Source of the DNA: Brevundimonas sp. UBA6550
GTDB lineage: Bacteria; Pseudomonadota; Alphaproteobacteria; Caulobacterales; Caulobacteraceae
Direction: 5' to 3'
Length of the DNA: 64,000 nt
Assembly: GCF_002434505.1 (NCBI RefSeq)
Contig: NZ_DJKE01000008.1
Span: 361,300 to 425,299 of the forward strand
Both the position numbers and the translations under genes were made by a program. The notes beneath the pieces are model-generated. The model saw nothing but the letters and a program-made list of their open reading frames with translations. It had not been told where the DNA came from and did not search any database. Shown here piece by piece: positions 7,932 through 15,931 of the stretch (position 1 is the first letter of the stretch; each line of letters begins with the position of its first letter).

Positions 7932-8939
7932 ATGATCACAACCCGCACCCCGCTGCGCGTCACCCTGGGCGGGGGCGGCACCGATCTGGAAAGCTATTAC
8001 CGCAACGACGGCGGCTTCATCTTCGCCATGGCGCTGGACAAATACATCCGCGTCGTCGCCCATCGTCCGGCCTTCGACGACCGGGTGGTGGTGTATGGCC
8101 CCCAGCCCGAGGTGTCGCCGCGCGCGACCGAGGTGCAGCATGAACTGGTGCGCGCCGCCCTGATGGCGCACGGCTTTGACGACCGTCTGGAGACCGCATC
8201 CCTGGCCGACATCGCCGGCGGCACGGGACTGGGGTCGTCGTCCAGCTTTCTGGTCGGCTTCCTGAACGCCCTGCACGGCATGAAGGATCAGCAGCCGTCG
8301 CCTCAGGCCCTGGCCGAGGAAGCCTGCGATCTGGAGATCCGCGTCCTGAACAAGGGCATCGGCAAGCAGGACCAATATATGGCGGCCTTTGGCGGGCTGA
8401 CCACGCTGGACATCGCGCCGGACGGGCAGGTGGCGGTCAAGCGGGTCGATCTGGACGCCGAGGTCGAGGCGGCCTTCATTGCACACACCCACATCTATTA
8501 CACCGGCCTGCGCCGCGACGCCGCCGTGGTTCTGGCCGACCAACACACGGCCATGTTGTCCGAGGCCGCGCCGCGCCGCGAGACGGTCAGCGACAGCCTG
8601 GGGTTTATCAAGGATCTGGGCTACCGCATCCGCGACGCCTGGACGGCGGGTGATCTGGACGGCTGGGGCCGGATGCTGGACGAACACTGGACCCAGAAGA
8701 AGAAGCTGTCGGGCAAGATCAGCTGGTCCGCCGTCGATGACCTGTATGACCATGTGAAGCGGGACATGGGGGTGACCGGGGGCAAAGTGATCGGCGCGGG
8801 CGGCGGCGGCTTTCTGATGCTGTTCCAGCCCGGCGACGGCGCCGCGCTTGAGGCCTATATGGCCGGCCAGAACATGCCGCGTCTGCGCTACGGCATCGAC
8901 CGAACCGGCTCGCGCCAGATGGTGGAAACGCCCCTGTGA
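7932..8939 (+). CDS. GHMP-family sugar kinase (HddA-like), copy 1
   Basis: ATP-dependent small-molecule kinase of 335 residues. The three GHMP motifs are intact: motif 1 RTPLRVTLGGGGTDL at the N-terminus, the phosphate-binding loop GGTGLGSSSSF, and the C-terminal GKVIGAGGGGFLMLF. The N-terminus and the KQDQYMAAFGG element match D-glycero-D-manno-heptose 7-phosphate kinases of the HddA type. I chose the ATG at 7932, the usual family start; a TTG at 7917 would overlap the SIS gene stop as TTGA. It is immediately followed by a second GHMP kinase, which is unusual because known GDP-heptose pathways need only one. Confidence 0.83.
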   Translation: MITTRTPLRVTLGGGGTDLESYYRNDGGFIFAMALDKYIRVVAHRPAFDDRVVVYGPQPEVSPRATEVQHELVRAALMAHGFDDRLETASLADIAGGTGLGSSSSFLVGFLNALHGMKDQQPSPQALAEEACDLEIRVLNKGIGKQDQYMAAFGGLTTLDIAPDGQVAVKRVDLDAEVEAAFIAHTHIYYTGLRRDAAVVLADQHTAMLSEAAPRRETVSDSLGFIKDLGYRIRDAWTAGDLDGWGRMLDEHWTQKKKLSGKISWSAVDDLYDHVKRDMGVTGGKVIGAGGGGFLMLFQPGDGAALEAYMAGQNMPRLRYGIDRTGSRQMVETPL

Positions 8940-9997
8940 TGGTGCGCGCTGGGCAGACGCCGAACTGGGGCGTGCGGGCGCGTGCGCCGCTGCGGCTCGG
9001 CCTGGCCGGCGGGGGCACCGATCTGTCGCCCTATTGCGATCAGTTCGGCGGCGCGGTTCTGAACGCCACCATCGACCGTTTCGCCTTCGCGCACATCGAG
9101 CAGAACCCTGAAGGCCGCCTTGCCTTCCGCGCGCGCGACATCGGCGTCGAGGAGGTGATGGACCCGGTCTTGCCGCCAGTCGACGGGGGTGATCTGGCGC
9201 TGCACCGCGCGGTCTATCGTCACGTCGCCGAACATTGGCTGGGCGGGGCGACGCCGCCCTTGACGGTCTCCACCACTTCGGACGCACCGGCCGGTTCAGG
9301 GCTTGGGTCGTCATCGGCCCTGGTCGTGGCCTTGGTCGAGGCGTTTCGGGTGGCGTTGGATCTGCCGCTCGGCCCCTATGACGTGGCGCGTCTGGCCTAT
9401 CGGATCGAGCGGGTCGAACTGGGTCTTTCCGGCGGGCGGCAGGACCAGTATGCGGCGGCCTTCGGCGGCGTGAACTACATCGAGTTTCTGGCCGAGGAAC
9501 GGGTGGTCGTGAACCCGCTGCGCGTCCGTCGCGCCTATCTGAACGAGCTGGAATCCTCGCTGGTCGTCTGTTTCACCGGCCAGTCGCGGCGGTCCGAAAC
9601 CATCATCAACGAGCAGGTGAGGGGGCTGACCGACCTGGACGTCGGCGTTCTGGACGGCATGCATCGCCTGAAACAGGACGCGACGGCGATGAAGGAGGCT
9701 GTGCTGGAAGGCGACATGCGCCGCGTCGCCCGCGTGCTGATGCGCTCGTGGGAGGCCAAGAAGATGACGGCCTCGGGCATCGCCACGCCCATGGTCGATC
9801 AGTTGTTCGACCTGGCGCTGCGCGAGGGCGCATGGGGCGGCAAGGTGTCGGGCGCGGGCGGCGGCGGCTTCCTGATGTTCTGCACCGATCCCGAAAACCG
9901 CTATCGGCTGACCGCGGCGCTGAACGAGGCGGGCGGGGCGGCCAGCGCCGTCAAGTTCACCCTGGACGGCGCCGAGGCGTGGAGCGTGCCGCGATGA
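8939..9997 (+). CDS. GHMP-family sugar kinase (HddA-like), copy 2
   Basis: Second GHMP kinase, 352 residues, starting at ATG 8939, which shares one base with the preceding stop (TGATG); a GTG at 8936 is also possible. All motifs are present: RAPLRLGLAGGGTDL, the phosphate loop GSGLGSSSAL, RQDQYAAAFGG and GKVSGAGGGGFLMF. It is clearly homologous to copy 1 but diverged throughout. The two may act on different sugars or different positions, or form a hetero-oligomer. Both look catalytically intact, so a simple dead-copy explanation is not supported. The stop overlaps the start of the nucleotidyltransferase gene. Confidence 0.83.
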   Translation: MVRAGQTPNWGVRARAPLRLGLAGGGTDLSPYCDQFGGAVLNATIDRFAFAHIEQNPEGRLAFRARDIGVEEVMDPVLPPVDGGDLALHRAVYRHVAEHWLGGATPPLTVSTTSDAPAGSGLGSSSALVVALVEAFRVALDLPLGPYDVARLAYRIERVELGLSGGRQDQYAAAFGGVNYIEFLAEERVVVNPLRVRRAYLNELESSLVVCFTGQSRRSETIINEQVRGLTDLDVGVLDGMHRLKQDATAMKEAVLEGDMRRVARVLMRSWEAKKMTASGIATPMVDQLFDLALREGAWGGKVSGAGGGGFLMFCTDPENRYRLTAALNEAGGAASAVKFTLDGAEAWSVPR

Positions 9998-10671
9998 GCG
10001 CGGGGCAGGCGGTCTTTCTGGTCGGCGGTCGGGGTTCGCGCCTGGGCGACCTGACGCTCGACACGCCCAAGCCGCTGTTGCCGGTGGCCGGACGACCCTT
10101 CATCGAACACCTGCTGGACAAGGCCGTCCGCGAAGGGTTCGACGAGTTGATCCTGTTGGCCGGCTATCGGCATCAGGCGGTCGAAGCCTATGCCGGGGCA
10201 TGGCGCGGCGTTCCGTTGCAGCTTTCCATCGAGCCCGAACCGCTCGACACGGCCGGCGCCGTCGCCCACGCCGCGTCGCTGCTGCGCGACGATTTTCTGC
10301 TGGTCAACGGCGACACCTGGTTCGATTTCGACTGGTCCGGCCTGCGGCTTTCCGACGGATTTTCCAGCTTGATCGCCGCGCGCGACGTTTCGCCGGCGGA
10401 TCGCTACGAAACCCTCGACATCCGTGACGGCCGCGTCGTCGCCATCCGCCCGCGCGCCGACCTGCCGTACGGCGTCATCAACGGCGGCGTCTATCGTCTG
10501 AGGCGAGGCGCCTTCGCCGATGTTCGTGGCCGCGCCTCGCTGGAAAAAGACACGCTGCCAACATTGTGCGCCGAAGGCCTGCTCGGCGCCGAAATCAAGA
10601 CCGGCGCCTTCATCGACATCGGACTGCCGCAGAGCCTGAAGGCGGCGGAAACCATCTTGGGCTTGATGTAG
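9994..10671 (+). CDS. Sugar-1-phosphate nucleotidyltransferase (HddC-like)
   Basis: 225-residue GT-A fold nucleotidyltransferase that should activate a sugar 1-phosphate to a nucleotide sugar. The signature is LVGGRGSRLGDLTLDTPKP followed by LLPVAGRPFIEHLL; the metal-binding region is NGDTWFDFD and the late EKDTLP segment is also typical. In the HddC group the product is GDP-D-glycero-D-manno-heptose, made after a 7-phosphate kinase and GmhB. It starts with an ATG overlapping the second kinase stop (ATGA) and ends this operon. Specificity for GDP and heptose is inferred from neighbours; related enzymes use CTP or UTP and other sugars. Confidence 0.82.
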   Translation: MSAGQAVFLVGGRGSRLGDLTLDTPKPLLPVAGRPFIEHLLDKAVREGFDELILLAGYRHQAVEAYAGAWRGVPLQLSIEPEPLDTAGAVAHAASLLRDDFLLVNGDTWFDFDWSGLRLSDGFSSLIAARDVSPADRYETLDIRDGRVVAIRPRADLPYGVINGGVYRLRRGAFADVRGRASLEKDTLPTLCAEGLLGAEIKTGAFIDIGLPQSLKAAETILGLM

Positions 10672-10947
10672 CTAGATTTATTGCGCGACACATCGAACTG
10701 CAGTCTCGCGAGCTCAAACGAGTTTGCTCCGTCATTGAGGCGTACCGCAAGTCGGTGCGCTATCGCGATCCTACCACCCGCCGAGGACTGTGCTGCCGCA
10801 GCGGTTGTATGGGGCCAGGAGATGACTTTGAAGAGCACAGGCTGACCAAAGACGACGGCGTTCGGTGTCATGCGTCCATCATTTATTTGGAATAAGGGTG
10901 CGCTCAGTACGGTTTCTGGATGACGGCAGGGCCGAGGCGGGGCGGGC
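10672..10947. other. 276-base gap, AT-richer, no gene recognised
   Basis: This stretch between the nucleotidyltransferase and the MFS gene is visibly less GC-rich than its surroundings. It has open frames on both strands, none with a ribosome site, family resemblance or the local codon bias. It marks the left border of the transporter-TetR-TonB-PLC block. Confidence 0.4.
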
Positions 10948-12240
10948 ATGTCGGCGGAAAGGCGCTCCATTGGTCGGGATCGTGGGCTGACGCTGGCCTA
11001 TTGCGCCGCGCATTTCGGAAAGAGCCTGTTCTGGAACTGCGGAACGCTGTTGCTGGCGTTCTTCCTGACCGAGGTCGCGGGACTGTCGCCGCTGATGATG
11101 GGAGGGGTTCTGGCGGGCAGCCTGCTGCTCAGCGCCGCGACCGACGTGGTGATAGGCCGGACCCTGCGACGCCGGTTGTCGTTTACACGCTCCGCCGCCG
11201 TCTTGCAGGTCGTGGGATGTGTGCTGGCCAGCATGGCGTTGGTGGGGCTGTTCTTGACGCCGCTGGCGCCGGGCGACGTGCGGTTGGGCTGGGTGATCGC
11301 GACCCTGTTGACGTTTCGGGCGGCCTACAGCCTTTATGACACGCCGCAAAACGCCTTGATGACCCTGGCCACGACGGACGCCTGGTCGAGGTCGCGGGTC
11401 GCGGCCCTGAGGGTGGCGACAAGCGGTCTGGCGGCGCTGCTGTTGGCTGCGGCGATCCTGCCTGTTCTCGCTTCCGAGGCGTTCTCGGGTGCGGATCGAC
11501 GCGCGGCCCTGTTCGTCTGGCTGGGGGCGGCGATGACGGTCATCGGGCTGGGCACGGCGCTGTGGCTGCAGCACGCGCTTTCCCGCCAATGGTCGGACAA
11601 CGCCTCTTCCTCGCCGCGCGAGACGAGGGTGCGGTCGGGCGACTGGTCCGCGATGATCGCCCTTGCGCCGCTCTACGGCATGGCGTTCGCTTTTCTTTTG
11701 GCCGTGTCGGCCTTCGCAAAGTTGGAACCCTATTACGTCGCCTATGTGCTGGGGTCGCCTGTATGGGCGGGCGCGCTGGCGATCGCCGGCGCGTGCGGGG
11801 TGATGCTGTCCCAGCCGGTGTGGGAACGGGTGATTGCAAGTCTGGAGCGGGGCAGGGCGTTAGGGATAATGAGCCTGGCCCTGATGGCCGGCGCGCTGGC
11901 TTTCGGATTGGCGGCGCGGACGCCTTGGGCCGCGACGGCGGCGGCGGGCGTCATCGGCATCGCCAGCGGAGGGCTGAACCAGTTGATCTGGTCCACGGCG
12001 GCCGAGGAGGCGGCGATGCGGCCAAGGGCCCAAGTCGGGCTGATCTATGGCGCGCTGACCGCGGTGTCCAAGACGGCGCCGGCCGTAAGCGCGCTGGGGC
12101 TGGGCGCGTTGCTGGGGCGGTTCGACTATCGGGCGGCCGATACGGACGGGCTGCTGCTGCTGATCGCGGGCTCGCCCATGTTCGGTGCGGCGATCTGCGC
12201 CCTCATCGCCGTGTCATGGCGTGCATCGAGAGCGGCGTAA
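10948..12240 (+). CDS. MFS transporter (GPH/MelB-like)
   Basis: 430-residue inner-membrane transporter with about 12 predicted helices and few charged loops. The LTLAYCAAHFGKSLFW start, the TDVVIGRTLRRR loop after helix 2 and the YDTPQNALMTLATTDAWSRSR loop resemble the glycoside-pentoside-hexuronide:cation (MelB-like) branch, in which a D-P-x-x-G-x2-SD-type loop follows helix 2. Here that loop is altered, so the branch is tentative. Its position beside a TonB-dependent receptor and a secreted phosphodiesterase suggests it imports the released small molecule. The substrate cannot be read from the sequence. Confidence 0.72.
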   Translation: MSAERRSIGRDRGLTLAYCAAHFGKSLFWNCGTLLLAFFLTEVAGLSPLMMGGVLAGSLLLSAATDVVIGRTLRRRLSFTRSAAVLQVVGCVLASMALVGLFLTPLAPGDVRLGWVIATLLTFRAAYSLYDTPQNALMTLATTDAWSRSRVAALRVATSGLAALLLAAAILPVLASEAFSGADRRAALFVWLGAAMTVIGLGTALWLQHALSRQWSDNASSSPRETRVRSGDWSAMIALAPLYGMAFAFLLAVSAFAKLEPYYVAYVLGSPVWAGALAIAGACGVMLSQPVWERVIASLERGRALGIMSLALMAGALAFGLAARTPWAATAAAGVIGIASGGLNQLIWSTAAEEAAMRPRAQVGLIYGALTAVSKTAPAVSALGLGALLGRFDYRAADTDGLLLLIAGSPMFGAAICALIAVSWRASRAA

Positions 12241-12326
12241 GGCGCAGGCGGGGCTTTTCGCTCCACCCTTGGCCGCCTAATACCGCCCTGGTTCGCGAGC
12301 CTGCGCACTGACTTTCGGCGGAAACC

Positions 12327-13526
12327 ATGGCGTCTGATCCCGATTTGCGTCCTTCCTCGTCGCCGCCGGCGTCGGAGCGGATGATGGAGGCGGCGCGTCG
12401 CGAGTTGGCCATGGGCGGCCTGCGCTCGATGAGCTTTCGCCGATTGGGCGAGGCGGCAGGCACGACCGCCGGCGCCCTGACCTATCACCTCGGCGCCAAG
12501 GCCCAAATCCTGTCGGATGTCGTTGAAGCCGAAAGAGCGCGGGATCGCGCCTGGCACGGGGCCTGGTTGGCGCGGTTCACGGCGCTGGATCGGCTGGATG
12601 CGACCGCGGTTGCGACACTGCTGGAGCATTATCTGGAAGCGATCTCGCGCGACGACGCGCGATTGACGCAAATGATCTGGACGGACCTGCTGTTGCGGGC
12701 GCCGCAGGATGGCGACCTCCAGGCGTTGATGCGGCCGTGGTTTCTGGAGAGACGGGCCTTCTGGTCGGACCTGTTCGAGGGCCGCATCGCGGACGCCGCG
12801 ATGTGGGGGCTTGCCAGCTTGGCCTACACCGTCGACGAGGGCGTCCATAGCCTGGCCCTGGGTCACGATGCGGATTACCGGATGCTGCGTCGCCTGGCGG
12901 TGGAGCGGCTTTCTCATCGACTGGACCCTGCGCGGCGCGGCCCGCTCGCACGCGCCTTTTCCGGTCTGGTCGAGCGTCTGGATCCCGGTCTGGATCTGCC
13001 AGGACGAGACCGGGTTTCAGATCTGCAGGCGCACGGCCGCCGGCACGATATCGCCCTGGCGGCGTGCGGCCTCCTGCTGGACGAGGGTGTGGACGGCGTC
13101 ACCCACAGGGCCGTTGGCGAACGGGCCGGCATTCCCGGTTCGACGGTCGCCTACCATTTTCGAGCGGCTGCGGACCTGACGCGCTCGGCGCTCGCCATGG
13201 TCTATCTGGTGGCCCAGGGCCGGGCGCCCGCGCCCGCGCCGGATTCGTTCGAGCGAAGGGGGGCCGTCGTCGTTCGCGGCACGCTCTACTTCGCCCTGGC
13301 CGCGGCGAGAAACGAGACCCTGGCGGCGCAGGCGATCGACTTGCGACGTCTGCGCGGAGAAAACTACGTCCACACTCTGCGGGAAGAAGGCTGGATTCAT
13401 GTCGACGGTCTGGATGGGCAGGTGGCGGCCCTTGCCGGCATCGGCGCCGCCGCCCTGAGCAGCGTGGATGGCGAAAACAGGTTCGACGCTCTGCGATCCT
13501 GGCTGCTGGTCAATCTGAGAGGCTGA
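12327..13526 (+). CDS. Double TetR-family transcriptional regulator (two HTH domains in one chain)
   Basis: 399-residue protein, twice the usual TetR length, with two complete TetR-type DNA-binding regions. The first is near residues 18-65 (SFRRLGEAAGTTAGALTYHL) and the second near 235-285 (THRAVGERAGIPGSTVAYHF). Each is followed by a helical region like a ligand-binding/dimerisation domain. TetR proteins normally work as homodimers with one HTH each, so this chain could act as a covalent pseudodimer on an asymmetric operator. It lies between the MFS gene and the TonB-dependent receptor, all on the same strand, and is the obvious candidate to control them. The reading frame is continuous across the junction, so this is a fusion rather than a sequencing artefact. 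Confidence 0.85.
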   Translation: MASDPDLRPSSSPPASERMMEAARRELAMGGLRSMSFRRLGEAAGTTAGALTYHLGAKAQILSDVVEAERARDRAWHGAWLARFTALDRLDATAVATLLEHYLEAISRDDARLTQMIWTDLLLRAPQDGDLQALMRPWFLERRAFWSDLFEGRIADAAMWGLASLAYTVDEGVHSLALGHDADYRMLRRLAVERLSHRLDPARRGPLARAFSGLVERLDPGLDLPGRDRVSDLQAHGRRHDIALAACGLLLDEGVDGVTHRAVGERAGIPGSTVAYHFRAAADLTRSALAMVYLVAQGRAPAPAPDSFERRGAVVVRGTLYFALAAARNETLAAQAIDLRRLRGENYVHTLREEGWIHVDGLDGQVAALAGIGAAALSSVDGENRFDALRSWLLVNLRG

Positions 13527-13617
13527 ACAACCGTTCGCACTTTTCGGGTTTGTGCCGTCGTGTCGGCGTCAAGTTTCGTACAAGTGTTATGTTGGCGTCA
13601 TCATCGCCCGTCATAAG

Positions 13618-13649
13618 CCCCCCGCGTGGTTGTCCAGCAGGGGGTTTTT
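13618..13649 (+). terminator. GC hairpin plus T5 overlapping the ribosome site of the TonB receptor gene
   Basis: A stem forms between CCCCC (within 13618-13623) and GGGGG (13640-13644), extended by GC/GC and TGG/CCA pairs around a TTGT loop, and is followed by TTTTT. This is the form of an intrinsic terminator after the tetR gene. The 3' arm also supplies AGGGGG, the best ribosome-binding site for the GTG at 13653, so folding would hide it. Confidence 0.5.
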
Positions 13650-13652
13650 CAA

Positions 13653-15926
13653 GTGTCGTTCCGGTTTTCTCAGGCGGCGTTCCGTCTTCTTCTCATGTGC
13701 GGCGTCAGCGGCCTGGCGGCTGAACAAGCGTTCGCTCAAGACGTCGGCGCCGGACAGGCGAGCGTCGTCGACGAGGTGATCGTCACGGCTCAAAAGCGCG
13801 AGCAGCGCTTGAAGGATGTGCCCATCTCCATCGTCGCCTTCGGCGCCGAAGCCCTGGATCGCGAGAATCTGACCGATTTCGAGCGGCTGTCTCTGCGCAC
13901 GCCGGGCTTCTTCGTGCAGCAGCAGACGGACAGTTCGGCCAGTTTCGTCATGCGCGGCGTCGAGGCGGCCAGTGCGGGCGCGGCGTCGGAGCCGGGCATC
14001 TCGTTCTTTCTTAACGATGTCGACACCAGCCGGTCGCGCGGCGCGCTGAAGGAGCTGTTCGATATCGAGCGGGTCGAGATCGCCAAGGGGCCGCAAGGGG
14101 CCCTGTATGGCCGTGGATCACAGACCGGCGCCATCGCCGTCTATACCCGTCGCGCCGATCCATCGGAAACGGCTTGGTCGATGGAAGGTCAGCTCGGCAA
14201 CTACAACCTCTATGGGGTGACGGGCGTTCTGAACGTGCCGATCGTCCAGGACGAGCTGGGGCTGCGTGTCGCCGTGCGCCGGCGCGAGCGTGACGGCTAT
14301 GCCCGCAACATCGTCGATGGCCGGATGTTGAACGACGACGACCTGTGGGCCGCGCGGGCTTCGCTGCGTTGGCTGGCGACGCCGAACGCCTTTTTCGACC
14401 TGATTATCGATCATCAAACCGACGCCGACGCCGCGGCTATGACCAAGGCGATCAATATCGCCTCGCCCGGCGGAGACACCAATCCGTTCAGCGACGCGGC
14501 CCAGAACTATTACGACCCGCCCCAGCATCGCAGCCAGACCGGCGCGACCCTGATCGGCCAGTGGGACGTCAACGACGCCTGGAGCGTTCGCTCCATCAGC
14601 GCCTGGCGCAAGGTCGATTTCGAGGAGTCGTGGGATATCGACGGTACTTCTTATGAGTTCGCCATCGGCCGCAACCTGGCCGACGACCAGAAGATTCTCA
14701 GCCAGGAACTGCGCCTGAACTACGACGACGGTGGTCGCTTCCGCACCGCCTTCGGCGTCAGCTACTACAACGACAAGACCTATAATCTGGTCGATCTGAC
14801 CTTGAACGAACAGCTGCTGCTGGCGGGTTTCCCGAAAGCCACCACGCCCGTCACCCGGCTTCAGGTGGCGCCGGCCGTGTTCCTGCCGGTGACGAAGGGC
14901 GTCACCAATCTCAACTCCACCCGCAATGACCGCGACAGTTGGTCCGCCTATGGCAATGTCAGCTATGATCTGGCGCCGCGACTGACCCTGGATGTGGGCC
15001 TGCGCTACACCTACGATCAGGCCACGGTCAGCAACTCGGCCCGGGTGTCGACGATCGACGGCGTTGCGCCCATCGCCCTGCCCAATGGTCTGGGCAATTC
15101 CTTCGGGCAGGCGTTCTCCAACACCGGCGAATACAATCTGGTCCAGCCGCGCGCCTCGGTGACGTGGCGGGTGACGGACGCAGTCAACGCCTATGCCGGC
15201 GTGTCGCGCGGACTGCGTTCAGGCTATCCGCAGGTGAGCTTCGCGGCGCCGCTCGCGGGGTCTGCACGGCCGATCTACAGCGAACTGAAGACCGAAGAGA
15301 TCGTCAACTACGAGATCGGCGCCAAGGGCAATCTGGGCCGCAACCTGTATTTCGAAGCGGCCGCCTTCACCTACGACTACAACGACTTCCAGACCCGCGC
15401 GATCGACATCACGGTCGGCACCGTCAATGCGGGCAAGGCTTCGGCCTATGGGCTTGAGACCAATACGACCTGGCGGGTTTCGCCTGACCTCAAGCTGACG
15501 GCCGCCTACGCCTATCTGCACAGCCAGTATGACGAATTCTATGAAGTCGTCGGCGGGGTGCTGACCGACCGTTCGGGCAACGTCTTCAGAATGGCGCCGA
15601 AACACACCGCCTCGATAGGCGCCGATTGGCGCCGGCCGGTGGCGTCCGGCTGGGAGGTGTTCGCGAACGGCAACTACGCCTGGCGGTCCAAATTCTACAT
15701 GAACAACGACAACCTCGAGACGGAGATGCAGAAGGCGTTCGGCCTGTTCGATCTGCGCGTGGGCGTGGAGCGCCAGGACGGTCTGCGCATCGAACTGTAT
15801 GGCGAGAACCTGTTCGATCAGGACTGGGTCCGCGATGTGGGCAACGGCGGCAAGAGTTTCGGCGTGCCGACGGCGATCCGCGCTAATCCGCGCTTCTTCG
15901 GCCTGCGCTTCCGTATCGAGGGATGA
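13653..15926 (+). CDS. TonB-dependent outer-membrane receptor
   Basis: Energy-dependent outer-membrane transporter of 757 residues. After a signal peptide ending near AEQAFAQ comes a TonB-box-like VDEVIVTAQKRE, a plug domain (DVPISIVAFGAEAL, GISFFLNDVD, DIERVEIAKGPQGALYGRGS), then a 22-strand-type barrel with alternating aromatic/polar segments. It ends in FFGLRFRIEG, a C-terminus with the expected terminal-strand pattern. I chose GTG 13653 (AGGGGG at 13639-13644); a GTG at 13626 adds nine residues but lies in the hairpin. It belongs to the large iron/organic-ligand TBDR group common in Caulobacteraceae. The overlapping phosphodiesterase gene hints at a phospholipid- or inositol-derived ligand, which is inference. 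Confidence 0.9.
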   Translation: MSFRFSQAAFRLLLMCGVSGLAAEQAFAQDVGAGQASVVDEVIVTAQKREQRLKDVPISIVAFGAEALDRENLTDFERLSLRTPGFFVQQQTDSSASFVMRGVEAASAGAASEPGISFFLNDVDTSRSRGALKELFDIERVEIAKGPQGALYGRGSQTGAIAVYTRRADPSETAWSMEGQLGNYNLYGVTGVLNVPIVQDELGLRVAVRRRERDGYARNIVDGRMLNDDDLWAARASLRWLATPNAFFDLIIDHQTDADAAAMTKAINIASPGGDTNPFSDAAQNYYDPPQHRSQTGATLIGQWDVNDAWSVRSISAWRKVDFEESWDIDGTSYEFAIGRNLADDQKILSQELRLNYDDGGRFRTAFGVSYYNDKTYNLVDLTLNEQLLLAGFPKATTPVTRLQVAPAVFLPVTKGVTNLNSTRNDRDSWSAYGNVSYDLAPRLTLDVGLRYTYDQATVSNSARVSTIDGVAPIALPNGLGNSFGQAFSNTGEYNLVQPRASVTWRVTDAVNAYAGVSRGLRSGYPQVSFAAPLAGSARPIYSELKTEEIVNYEIGAKGNLGRNLYFEAAAFTYDYNDFQTRAIDITVGTVNAGKASAYGLETNTTWRVSPDLKLTAAYAYLHSQYDEFYEVVGGVLTDRSGNVFRMAPKHTASIGADWRRPVASGWEVFANGNYAWRSKFYMNNDNLETEMQKAFGLFDLRVGVERQDGLRIELYGENLFDQDWVRDVGNGGKSFGVPTAIRANPRFFGLRFRIEG

Positions 15927-15931
15927 GCGTC

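Noticed and set aside
10566..10970. Small genes on either strand between the nucleotidyltransferase and MFS genes
   Set aside because: They overlap certain genes at their ends, lack ribosome sites and show no recognisable domain.
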